NCBI GenBank assembly: GCA_022496805.1
Contig: CM040087.1
Location: 11,544,001 to 11,608,000, forward strand
Direction: 5' to 3'
DNA: 64,000 nucleotides
Origin: Pohlia nutans
Lineage: Eukaryota; Streptophyta; Bryopsida; Bryales; Mniaceae
In this document: positions 36,445-47,586 of the stretch, piece after piece
Numbering within the stretch: position 1 is the stretch's first letter
How the letters are laid out: each line of letters begins with the position of its first letter
Position numbers and translations under genes: made by a program
The notes under the pieces: generated by a model
The model's database searches: none
Told to the model about the DNA's origin: nothing
What the model saw: the letters and a program-made list of their open reading frames with translations, nothing else

Positions 36445-36462
36445 CGTGCCGATCTGAATCAA

Positions 36463-37481
36463 TAATTTTTACAATATCTTACTATTAGACTTAAGACAAT
36501 AAGGATTATGGACACAGAACTCAATTGACTTTAATATTTGATATAAAATAACAGTTTTGAAAGTTAAAGAATTGTTCTGACTTTGTGATAGGTTTTAGGT
36601 TTCTAATTGTTCTTTTAGTAGTTGACTTATGTTAGTTATTGTTCATTATCGGTTCATGGCTAATGAGAGTTTTATCACAAATATAGACTTTGTTTTGAAA
36701 GGAACTACCTAATTGTTCTTTCTATTAATGACTTAGTATGAGAGTACATGGACAATAGCATCAGACATTTTGACTGGACTTTAGACAATAACATTTGGAT
36801 TTGGTATTGTATCCGCCCACATCTGCTGTCTTTCTTTTCCTTCCATTTGTGCTTCAATTTTCCTTAACTAGGATTTCAAACACTCTTCCTTACTATTACA
36901 CTCATTTTCTTTCACACTCATTTTCTCTCAAAAGAGGTTGTTTACTCAATCACTTATTCAGTCAATTTCTCACTACTTTAGTCCTTTTAGTCTTTTTAAA
37001 TCATGTCTTATTTCTCTCAAAACTCTCGGCATTCCAATTGTCTTTAACAAACTGCTGATTCAAACTTCTTTGTGATTTTTATCATGTTTTGAAGAAGTTG
37101 TTTAAACATAAAGGAACATGAATTTTGTGATGCATAACTTATTAGTCTTTTCTTTATTGGCAAATTATCAACTTATACAATTAATTTGGATTCTCAACTT
37201 CTTTCTTTTAACACTCTTATTGACAGATTATTATGCCTTTCTTAAATTGCTCAAGTATAGAAAAATAGAAATTTTGGACTTGGCAGATTTATGATCTCAT
37301 TTTCTCGGAACAATTAATTACAATCTAAGTGTGATAGAGAATTTTATAAACAATACTTTACTCAGATATTATCATGTTCTCTTTTAAATACTTAGATTAC
37401 TACAAAAGAATTGGTTTAAACTGCGATAGAGAGATAGACTTTTATTTGGAGATTTCTCTCAAAATTTTATCATGTTCTCTC
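36463..37481. other. Spacer between third ORF and MITE within the gypsy element
   Basis: Non-coding, AT-rich. The - strand just upstream of the third ORF carries ATTGATTCAG, a plausible 3' splice site. Nothing else is recognised. Confidence 0.5.
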
Positions 37482-37485
37482 TTAA

Positions 37486-38026
37486 CCCCTAAATGACGGA
37501 GGGGGTAAGGGCAAAACATAAATGTGTTATAAAAAATTACTTCTTCAACTTTGATGAAGTTTGGTCCAAAAGAGAAAATGAGGAGCTTGATGTTTAGTAA
37601 TTCTCCATACGGTCAAATATTTAAAAATAGCTTTTTATCATCTCATAATGAATTTAGAAGCATTTAACTTCAAACATTTATTAGAATCACAAATTTTATT
37701 TTTAGAATTTGAAATTTTGTATGATTTGTTAAAACTAGACATTCTATTCTAAAATCAAAAATTGCAAATTTTTGAATGAAGAGAACATAATTACTTTCCC
37801 CAAATAGTAAGTTTTCTAACACTAGACAATGTAGAAGTGTTTTTCTTTGAAAATTCCTCGCGGGTGGAGTTTAACTCGGATTGACATGATTCAAATTGGG
37901 TTGGAAAGTAGACTTGATTACCTATTTAAAAATATTATTTATTTTCTACAAAAATGTTTTTTCTATTTCGGGCAGCCCATAAAAAAAGGGAAGAGACCAT
38001 AAAATGGTTGATCCGTCACTTAGGGG
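37486..38026. mobile_element. TTAA-flanked MITE with CCCC ends
   Basis: TTAA at 37482-37485 and 38027-38030 flank 541 bp whose ends are CCCCTAAATGACGG and, read inward from the right, CCCCTAAGTGACGG. This is the same type as 8762-9336, including the CCCCTAA start. It is inserted in the spacer between pol and the third ORF of the gypsy element. No transposase is encoded. Confidence 0.82.
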
Positions 38027-38030
38027 TTAA

Positions 38031-38683
38031 CTTAATCTCACTTAGACATTACTTTTTGGCAATTCTCTTTAAGTCATTTTGTATTTTGTTCCGTTCTGAC
38101 TCTTTTACCAGCTTTTATTTGTTATATATCATTATATATTTATATGACTGATAACTGTCAGACAAAATGTATACAAATGAGATAGATGGTTTTAGAAAGG
38201 GTTTATCATTCTCAGAACAAGACTATACCTGAATGCTCTAGATGATGTGAATCAATGTATGTCGTCTCGGCAATGTGATATGCCTATTTTTGCAATCAGC
38301 ACTATCTCATGAATGCACTGAGATATGATAGAGCAACCTGACAATGAATGCAAGATAATTGTATGGACAATCAGTCATTTGATTTAATTTTTAACCATTT
38401 GTGAGACAATGATTCAAACCTTAAATATGCATACTTGACTATTTTGCTGTTGACCTTTGACTCATGGGTGCAATGACGCAATTAGTCTTAATGTTATCAA
38501 TTTGTGTGTTTCATTTTATTAATTTATTGGGATTTAAATTTTTAATTAATTCGTTATTATTATAGTTTTTTTTATTTTATTTTTATTTTTATTTTTTCAA
38601 ATTTTTTTTAAAAAAAATAATTTAATTAATTAATTCTTAAATTAGTGAAATTATAATAATTTATTAGTTTTTAATTATTAACT
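38031..38683 (-). mobile_element. AT-rich post-pol spacer of the gypsy element
   Basis: The - strand reading resembles the post-pol part of the + strand relative at 7160-7440, for example GACGCAATTAG against the AATTGCATC block followed by GGGTCAAA/GAGTCAAA. This shows it is internal element sequence rather than an LTR. No ORF is present. Confidence 0.55.
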
Positions 38684-38716
38684 TGCCCCCTACTTAGCCA
38701 TAACTTGTCCTCAAGT
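38684..38716 (-). promoter_or_regulatory. Internal hairpin plus polypurine tract after pol
   Basis: On the - strand ACTTGAGGACAAGT (38716 down to 38703) is a 5 bp stem with an AGGA loop that includes the TGA stop of pol. It is followed by GGCTAAGTAGGGGGCAAG. The order matches the module at 33702-33737, but the stem bases differ and still pair. No LTR start (TG) follows, so it may be an internal (central-type) polypurine tract or a relic of an earlier 3' end. Confidence 0.7.
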
Positions 38717-41700
38717 TATGTAGGGTTTAAGGCGATAGCCATTATAACGGGTTGCATGTATTGTGCCCGCAAAATCTTGTAATTCAACAGACCCGTTAGG
38801 GTAAGAATTAAGAACTTTGTATGGACCCAACCATCTCAATTTAAATTTTCCTGGAAACTTTTGAAATCTGCTATCGTATAATAATACTAAATCATTTGGT
38901 TCCAATTGCTTAGGCTTTATTTTACTATCATAATAACTCTTTCTGCGATTTTGCATTGCCCATGTGTTTAAATAAGCTTAGCGTCTAGTTTCGTCTAATT
39001 TTTCTAACATTGCGTATCTGTCTTGTAAAGATTCTGTTTCCCCTAAACGATGTTCCATTGCAATTCGTAATGATTGAACTTCCATTTCAACAGGTAAAAT
39101 GGCCTCTTGACCATAAACTAATTGAAAAGGTGTTTGTTTAGTGGTAACTTTGTAGGCTGTTCTGTATGCCCATAGAGCATCTAGAACTCTAGCATCCCAA
39201 TCAACATTGGATCCTTGAACTGTTTTCGTAATAATTTTACACAAAATTCCATTTGTCTTTTCAGTTTGGCCATTAGCTCTTGGATGATAAGGACTAGTCT
39301 TTCTATGTTTAATGAAATATTTTTCAGTTAATTTAGTAATAGTGTCATTGAGGAAATGGGTTCCTCTGTCACTGACTAGTTCTTTAGGACATCCAAATCT
39401 TGTAATAATGTTTTCATAAATAAATTTAGCTACTGTGTTAGCATCATCTGTCTTAGTTGCAACGGCTTCTGCCCATTTAGTCACATAGTCCGTAGCGACT
39501 AATATATATCTTTTTCTTCCATGGCGACTTGGTGGTTTAATAGGTCCAACAAAATCTATGCCCCATTTTTCAAAAGGAATTTGAGCTAAAATAGGTGTTA
39601 AGGGCATAGAAGAGGTCGGAGTTGGTTTTCCTACCCTCTGGCAAGGATCACATTTCTTTGCAAATGTCGTAGCATCAGCAAACATAGTAGGCCACCAGTA
39701 ACCTGATTGTAATGCTTTTTGTGCAGTAACTAATCCTGCAAAGTGTCCTCCACATACATCACTATGACATCCCTCAAGGATAGTGGGCACTTCACTTGGA
39801 TTAATGCATCGTCTTAAAATTTCATCTTTGCCTTTCTTATAAAGAACTTCATCAATTAATGTATAAGGGCCTGCTTTATATACTAGCTTTTTCTTTTGCT
39901 TTTCAGTATATTCTAAAGGAAATTGGCCTGTTGAAAGGAAATGAATGATGTCTGCATATTCCACAGGAATAATATCCACTTGGAATAGATCAGCATCGGG
40001 AAAATTATCATCAATGGGTTCACTGCCTTCCTCTTGATTTATTCGGGAAAGATGATCAGCGTTAGCATGAGTTTTTCCAGGCCTAATTTGAATTGTAAAA
40101 TTAAATTCTTGAAGTAAAAGAACCCATCTTGCAATTCGTCCACTTAATTGAGGTTTGTTAATCATGTATTTCAAAGCATCATGATCTACATGAAAAACAA
40201 ATTTATAACCCAATAAATAATGTCGAAACTTTTGAACTGAAAATATCATTCCTAAGGCTTCCCGTTCTGTTACAGTATAATTTTTCTCTGCAGCAGCTAA
40301 TTGCCGGCTTGCAAAGTATATTGGTCTATCATGTCCTTTATCGTCTATTTGGCTCAATACACTCCCTATAGCAACATTAGAAGCATCAACATAAACTTCA
40401 AAATCCCGATTCCAATCAGGAGGAATTAAGATTGGTGCAGTTATTAATTTTTGTTTCAAGGTTTCAAAAGCTTGAGTGCAAGCTTCCGTCCAAATAGGAG
40501 CAATTTCTGACTTTTTAGTCAATTCTGTCAATGGGATAGCTATGTTAGCATATCTATAAATGTATCGTCTATAATAACCAGTATGTCCTAGAAAGGCCCT
40601 AACCTCTGTGACAGTATTAGGTTGGGATAATTGTAATATGATCATAATTTTATCAGGATCAGTTGCAATGCCTTGACTAGACACGATATGGCCAACTAAT
40701 CTGCCAAAAGGTACAGCAAATTGAGATTTAGCTGCGTTAATAGAAATACCATAAATTTCACATTGTATAAAACATTTTTCTAAACATTCTGCATGATTTT
40801 CTTTTGAACTATAAACGCAGAAATCATCTAAAAAGATCTCTATGAACTTTCTTAAGTATTGCTGAAAAGCAATTGTCATCAATCTTTGGAATGTTGCTGG
40901 CGCATTACAAAGTCCAAAGGGCATTTTATTATGAGCATAAATTCCCCAGTCCATTGTAAAGGCCGTCAAATGCCTGTAATTTGGTGCGATTTGAATTTGA
41001 TTATAACCCGAATATCCGTCCATAAAAGAATAACACTCATACCCTGCTACACTATCTAATAGTGTATCTATAAAGGGTAAAGGGAAATGATCCTTTTTAG
41101 TTACACTATTCAATTTCCTATAGTCTTGACAAATTCTGAGTTTTTCGTTCTTTTTAGGAACTATGACTATTGGAGATACCCATTCACTATATGGTATTTC
41201 ATATATAAATCCACAGGCTAAAAGTTTATCAATTTCTTCTTTGACCATGAGGGAATATTAAGGATTCATTCTATATTGTCTTTGTCGAACGGGTTTTGCA
41301 TCCGGTTCTAATTCTATTTTATGTTCACAAATTTCAGGGGGAACTCCTCTTAAATCGGTATAACTCCACGCAAAGGAGCTAAAATGCCTTTTAAAGAAGT
41401 TGAGCCAATATTTAAACTCAACTTTGGTCATTTTATCATAGAGTTTGATAATTTTTGGGTTTTCCTTAGTTTCTAAGTTCATATCTTGTAAAGGTGTTTT
41501 TAAAGATGCTTTATAGGTCTCCTTCCGCAAAGGTGTGTTATCACTATAAGCCAACAAATCTTCCATTTCTTGAGTATCAGATGGTATTTCTGGTTCAAGA
41601 TCGGAATTCTTGTCAACACTTATGTTCATAACTTCGGAATTCTCCCATGCTAATATTGTATCGTCAGAATCCTCAATGTTGGCTAGGGGAGTAAAATATT

Positions 41701-42607
41701 CTCCAAAGCCAATATTTTTATAAGGTATTTCTTTTGTAACTTTCTGAGTTTGTTCTTCCTCATCAATTTCACTTCCACTATCTGATGGATTATCTGAAGT
41801 AACATCAGTATCCTCTTCTTGGGTTTCTCCATGGTATTTTATGGGATAGAGGGGTAAAACAATTTTATTAGCTCCTCTACCAAGAGTTAATGTACCCTTT
41901 CCCCAATCGTCTCTAACTTTAGCTGAATACAACCATGGTCTTCCCAGTAAGATAGGGTAAGATGAAATCAATTCTGGAAGTTTAAAAACTATATAATCAA
42001 TTTTATAGTCTATTCCTCCTATGGTAGTTACAATTTTAGTTAACAGTCCCATGGGTTTAACTCGTCTTTGATCGGCCATTCTTAAAATAATAGGAGTGGA
42101 AACCATAGTTCTAAATCCCAACTCTTCCATTATTTCAAAAGTCATAAGATTGACACTAGATCCGCTATCAATTTGAGCTCCATGAATTAAGGAACCATCT
42201 ATCATGACATCCACAGTAGGAGCGCCAGGATCTATAGAGATTTCGTGTATCTCTACAGGTCTGACTCTCTTTCTTACTAACGATGTACTCAAATCACTTC
42301 GACATTTGGGTGATATTGCTAATAATTGTTTCATAGTAATTTGCGGTTGGATGTTATCAAGGTTTGCCAATACATCATAAGGTTTCAATCGAGTTGCTAA
42401 TTTCATGGTTCGTTTTGGTGGATGTTGGTTATTTAATTTAGAATTTAATCTTTTTGCAGGTATCTGATAAAAACTTGGCAAAGTTGTAGGCTTCATAGTA
42501 GGAAAAGGATTATCCAGACTAGGGTTAATAACTTTTTGAGATACAGAATTATTTGTTTGATTAGGAAATCGTTCAAGAGATTTTTCTTGCCTTTCTTTCC
42601 AAGTCAT
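38711..42607 (-). pseudogene. pol: Ty3/gypsy pol: protease, RT, RNase H, integrase, with two in-frame stops
   Basis: One continuous - strand frame of 1299 codons, interrupted only by TAA at 41258-41260 and TAA at 38978-38980. Domains in order are aspartic protease (DSGSSVNLM near 42163), reverse transcriptase (KMPFGLCNAPATFQRLM and FLDD near 40830), RNase H (VYVDASNVAIGSVLSQ near 40390), integrase HHCC finger (HSDVCGGHF ... CDPCQRVG), the D-D-E core (VATDYVTKWAEA, SDRGTHFLND, ANGQTEKTNGIL) and a C-terminal chromo/SH3-like region (LRWLGPYKVLNSYPNGSVEL). The protein would copy and integrate the element. Its ATG overlaps the gag stop by ATGA. Both stops could come from CAA by C-to-T change. A related, much more decayed copy is at 3580-7140. 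Translation as shown would be truncated. Confidence 0.95.
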
Positions 42608-44976
42608 TTCTTTATGAGGTCCAACTGAATTGGGAATTGGTTCTGTTGATTGTATCGTTTCTTTCTCTTTTGCTTGTTCAAAGCTAGTAAGAATTGTAGT
42701 ATTCCATTTTCCCTTTCTGTGGTACTTTGAGTTACATTTTCTCTTACTTCATTCCTAGCTCTTGCGGCTCTAGTGGCTACAAAAACATTTTCTGGATAAA
42801 AGGTTCTTTGAGGTATAGTGTGGGAAATGTGATTAGAAGGTCTAGAGTTATCTTGATTTTGAAATTGTACTTGTTTAGTTTTAGGATAATCTCTTTCGGT
42901 CGGTGGAAAATTAGGAAATTCTTCACAACAGTCATTTGCTATATGTCCTGGTTTTCGACATCGTCCACACATAGGGTTATATCCTTCTTCTTTTCTAGGG
43001 TTAGGACATTCGTTGGCATAATGACCTAACTCACCACATCGATAACACACTATATGTTTTCCTTGTTGTGGTGCTCTATATTGATGTGTATTGGGATTAT
43101 AAGGAGGTCCATTCCAAACAGGTGGAGCTTTATACTCATCATTCCATCTAGGACGATTATCATTTGGTCGATACGGTGGATTTGCCCTTGGTCTAGTGAA
43201 AGGTCTCTTATTAGGGTTAAGAGGACCTTTTTGTACCCATGGTCTAGAATTGGGTGTAGTTCCCACTTGATTAATGCTTTGTAAATTCCAACATTTAGTG
43301 ATATCATGATTTCCACCACAATAAGAACATTTTGGTCCTTGTTGAGGTGGTGATGGGCATTCATTAACCAGATGTCCACATCCCTTACAATTTGCACACC
43401 ACACATTGACTCTAGTATTTGTGGGTTTTGGGCGTTTTGTAGGAGCATTGATGACCTGAACTCTCAATTCTTGCATAGCGCTGGTTAGTTTACTAAGCTC
43501 ATCTTGTAAGTGATCAACTTTTTGTGGTGCATCTTCTAGTTTTTTAGTCGATTGAAGGTTTGATTGAACAGGCATTTGTACAGTTGTTTGTAATGGCATT
43601 GTATTTAAATAAGTTTGCGGTTGTATTGGAGGATAATAGGAAAAATTAACATTTGGATTATATATTTGGCTTTGAGGGTATATAGTTGGATCTATCATAG
43701 TTAATTGTCGATCATCACTAATCCGAGCTTCCTCATAACTCTTGGCATATCTTAATGCAGTAGCCAAATCTGGCGGACTCTTTTCTTTAATGGAAATTCT
43801 AAATTCAGGTGGATAGAGTCCTCCAATAAAAACCCCGGTGAGATAATCATCCGGCATTTGATGATTATTCCACCGTTGCAATAAATATTCCATTCTGCCA
43901 TAATAAGAGTCTACACTTTCTCCAACAGCCATTTTAATAGTTCGTAATCGTTCCTGTAGACTTTCTTTAAAAGCTAAAGGACGAAAACGAGCTAAAAATG
44001 CAGTTCTTAATGCATTCCAATCTGCAAATGGTCCATGAGTGCTATACCATTCCTGAGCCGGACCAATTAAAGTTGCAGGGAATGTGTTTAGAAAACTGGC
44101 TTGTGGTATTAAATTTGCGATGCACACTATTTCAAATCGAGCAAGATGTTGATCTGGGTCAGACCGGTCAGTGCCAGCATGACCAGGAAATTGTGGCAAC
44201 TGGACTAAATTTAAGGGTCTTGGTTGCGCCATTGGGATATTAGGTAATATTCGAGGATGCGATCCTTCAGAATTTGAAGATTGAGTCCTTTCTGAAGAAT
44301 TAGTAGTAGATAAGGAAGTCTTACTTAGTATCTCTTCCTGGTAGTGGGGTAAAAATTGTCCAGTTGAAATTTCTAGATGGGGCGGTGAATTGTCTTCTTC
44401 AAGAATTGGAGATCCGGGAGCTAACCCTTCTAATTCATCCTCCCTAGGATGTAAGAGTTGCTCTAGTCGATCTTGTATACTCCAAGTATCGTTTAAATGA
44501 TCTGTATTAGAAATATTTGTTATTGTCCCAAAGTTCAAAATTTGGGGTTGTGAGAAGAGATACTCAACAGGAGTAGGAGTTCTTTGAGGACTTGGATTTG
44601 ACAAAGGGGATGATATTGTTCGATATATAGAAGTTACCTCAGAATGTTCCGGAGTCCGTTGTTCGGATTCTCCTTGTTCATTGAATTGAGGAAGTTCGCC
44701 TGAATCAGAACTTGTTCCTACATGGGATCTGAGTTCCGTTGATTCATAGGGTGTTCCTTGTAAATTTATCTGTGATGCGATTAATCTTTGGAATTGGCCT
44801 AGGGATGAATCTACAGTATTGGACTCAGAGGGACTAGTAGGAGGTACTCGAGGAGAATAAAATGGATTTATGTAAGTAGCGACATTTCTCTGAGTTTCCC
44901 TAAATCTAGCTTTCTCGTCCCTTTGTTATTTTTGTATTGATTCTTTAGATGAATCGTGTGAGTGTTGATGAGACAT
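42604..44976 (-). pseudogene. gag: Ty3/gypsy gag with one early in-frame stop
   Basis: The frame runs from an ATG at 44976 (MSHQHSHDSS) to TGA at 42604-42606, 791 codons, broken only by TAA at 44926-44928 (codon 17). Downstream of that stop it is fully open. It shows the Retrotrans_gag capsid core around 43700-44140 (DQHLARFEIVCIANL, then AQEWYSTHGPFADWNALRTA, then FIGGLYPPEF) and four zinc knuckles between 42930 and 43410, three canonical (CANCKGCGHLVNEC, CYRCGELGHYANEC, CGRCRKPGHIANDC) and one shortened (CSYCGGNHDITKC). Gag would form the particle and bind the RNA. The stop codon overlaps the pol start (ATGA), in a different frame. Without the early stop the start would be certain; a later ATG (MAQPRPLNL) could also be used. 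Confidence 0.9.
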
Positions 44977-46082
44977 TTAATGTGGCCATAAGGGAAATAA
45001 TATGTTTAGTAGAATTTCTATTGGTTTATAACTTTAAAAGGAAGGGGGAAATCACAAATAGTCCGAGAAACTGTTGATGTCCTTTTAGGGTTTAGGCAGG
45101 GAATTTCTCTACTTCTTATAATATCAACTGGTCTTTAGCTATAACTCTTAGACTGCTTTTGACAGCGAAAGAAAATAACTATGAGATATAGGTATCTCTT
45201 AAATTGTTTTGGTCTTGTTTACTATTTCAATTTTTCTAAGATTCTTAGAATTTGATATAAGCATAGGTGTTTGGGCATACCAAACTAAAGGATGGGGCTA
45301 ACGGACTTATTTTATCTCGACACATAAAATCTGGAATAAAAGGTGTTATAGATGGATTCATTGGTCCATAAACAAATTTATAAATTGATTTAGAAACTTT
45401 GTAACCTGTCCAACAAGCGTAACCCTGAGGTACTTTATTCTTGGTTCGTGATTTTAGTTTACTATATTGGACAAGTAGATAGTGTACCGAAAAATCTAAG
45501 AGTAATTCTCCTTTCTTAACTATGAAGGCTCTGCTAGGTTCAATCCTTTCCCAGATTTTACTAAATATAATTCTTTTGATATCTAGGGGTAAGTTCTCTA
45601 TTCTTTCTTTAAGGATTTTATCTTGGATAAAAGTTCCGCTTAATTGAAAACTTTGTCCAAAGTAGGCGTTTTTATAGAGTCTATACAATGCCATAAAGAA
45701 ACAGGGACCCGAGAAATAATCGTCGAGTATTTCTGGAACTTCCCATGGAAATAAATGATTCATTTTGCATCATTTGCGAGATGTATGTATTTCCCTTTAG
45801 TAGTTTGTATGATTTTTAAGATAATTTAATCGTCCACAAATTGACCAAAGTGTATGTAAGTTTTCTGTGCACAAAGGTGTCCATTGAAGTGTTTCTAATG
45901 CTAATAACTAGGAATATACTAAATTATCAAAGTTTCTTATTTCTGGGCGATAAGGTCAAAAATCTACTAATAGTTTAAAAATGAAGAACTTTGTAACTTT
46001 CTTCATGTTGATTCATAAGGCTCATTAGTTGCAAATCTAATGTTAGATTATTTGAACAATTGTATTTATGTTTAACTTATTT
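44977..46082 (-). mobile_element. Gypsy leader between PBS and gag, with ORF of 172 codons
   Basis: Includes a - strand open frame at 45245-45763 (172 residues: MNHLFPWEVPEILDDYFSGP onwards). It is rich in aromatic residues, has no motif I can name and is uninterrupted. Extra ORFs between PBS and gag are known in Ogre-type Tat elements; whether this is comparable is only a guess. The remaining leader is AT-rich and non-coding. Confidence 0.5.
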
Positions 46083-46538
46083 TCACGGATAATTATTTTG
46101 AAATGAATGAAAATAAATTAAAGCATTAACAATCGTTCTTATTCTAATTAATTCGTTTATAGATATCTTGCAATTCTTGATTTGGGTTAATTTACTAACT
46201 GATTTGAGAAAATCAGAATCATAAGAAATTGATGGTGGAATAGAATTTGTTGGAACTCTTTTTATTTTATTGTATGCTTGTTTTTTAAAGCAAGTCTTTT
46301 TAATATGTCCAGTTTCTCCACAAAAATGACAACAATTTCCTGTGTTTCCAATTTTTCTCGAGGTATAGTTTTTGTTTTCGATTAAGGTAGAATTACTAGG
46401 TTTACTAGGAGTAGAATTATAGTTGATTTTGTTATATTGTTTTGTAAAAGAACAACTCTCTAAACTATCATTTTTAGGGAATATATGTGATAAGAGTTCA
46501 TGAATGATTTCATGGGTTATTTGGTTTCCATGCTCCAT
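46083..46538 (-). CDS. Leader ORF with a single CCHC zinc knuckle
   Basis: 151 residues on the - strand, starting MEHGNQITHEIIHELLSHIF. Near the middle it has one retroviral-type zinc knuckle, CHFCGETGHIKKTC, followed by a basic stretch. The rest is polar and Asn/Ser-rich. It lies about 300 bp downstream of the primer-binding site and upstream of the 172-codon ORF and gag. It is separate from gag, which has its own four knuckles. It may be an extra nucleic-acid-binding leader protein, or a captured gag tail from another element. The frame is open, but the gene is supported only by the motif and its length. Confidence 0.5.
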   Translation of the reverse strand: MEHGNQITHEIIHELLSHIFPKNDSLESCSFTKQYNKINYNSTPSKPSNSTLIENKNYTSRKIGNTGNCCHFCGETGHIKKTCFKKQAYNKIKRVPTNSIPPSISYDSDFLKSVSKLTQIKNCKISINELIRIRTIVNALIYFHSFQNNYP

Positions 46539-46634
46539 TTCATTAATTCATAGTTTTAATTCTATTGTTTATTTCACTTTATTCTTATTATTGACCAACA
46601 CTTTTATTATAATATTCTATAAGTGTTTAGAATT

Positions 46635-46856
46635 TTTAAAGCCCGTGATAAAGAATTTAGTTGTCTATAAGAATACTACTAAGAAAAATACATGTCATTC
46701 CATTGAAATTTTAGTTTTTCATAAGGAAGTTACACATTCTATTTTTCCAAGTTAAATCTTAGACATTCTTATCATAAGGGAAGATTAAAAATTCTTTTTC
46801 TATTTTTCATTTTAGCCACCGATAGCCAGGACCTTTCCCCGGCAGCGGCGCCAAAA
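46635..46856 (-). mobile_element. PBS-proximal leader of the gypsy element
   Basis: Nearly identical to 29266-29490. The primer-binding site TGGCGCCGCTGCCGGGG lies at 46837-46853 (- strand), three bases from the LTR end at 46857. Conserved leader motifs include CTATCGGTGGC right after the PBS. Confidence 0.88.
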
Positions 46857-47586
46857 TGTTATTGTAGTTTTTCACCTAATTGGAAATATCCAAAGAAGTC
46901 GAATTCGATCACTGGGGAGGCCATTTGTTAGGTTGTGTAATTAGGTTGTCACTTATTATCTTATAATAACTCAATTGATTGATTGAATATATAGAATTCT
47001 TCTTATAACAAGTAATATCTAATAATTTCTACAACGACATCCCGTTCTTGATTCTCCAATTGTTTTTATTTTCTAATTTCTTTTATTGCCACATTGGTTA
47101 CGTTATGGCCATGGAATGCACCATGTTGGCTTTTTACCAATTGACGTTAGATTTTTCAATGAAGCACAAACTCACACAATTACTCATCAAATACACATAG
47201 TCCAATCACACTCAACTTTCATAAATAATAATTTTTATTTCTCCAAATAATTGTAATCACATCACATCACAAAGTTCCAAATCTTCAAAATAAAACTAAA
47301 AATACTTCCTTTTCCCAAAGAAGGAGCTCAAGCCTCGCTTGCTTGAAAAACTAAAAAAACATTAGCCTTCAAATCTAATCTTATACTATGACCATTGGGT
47401 TAAGCTAGTTGAAACTAGTTGCCGTCACACCTTTTGATATCCTAACCACATTAATTACTTACCAATTGGAAATTCACTACCCACTAGGGCTTATTCTCAC
47501 TATGGAAGCTATCCAATTGGTAATTCCTACACATTTAACCAAAATTTTATCAAATTGGACAACTTACTAAAAAACTAGATACTACA
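46857..47586 (-). mobile_element. Short (730 bp) 5' LTR of the - strand gypsy element
   Basis: On the - strand it begins TGTAGTATCTAG (47586) and ends CTACAATAACA (46857), giving TG...CA ends directly at the PBS. It contains a poly(A)-signal-like GAAATAAAAATT. Apart from the TGTAGT start it does not match the 4.2 kb LTR at 29491-33701, although both abut the same leader. The outer boundary is chosen from the TG start and a change in base composition at about 47587. No partner copy was found in the window, so the exact end is uncertain. Confidence 0.6.
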
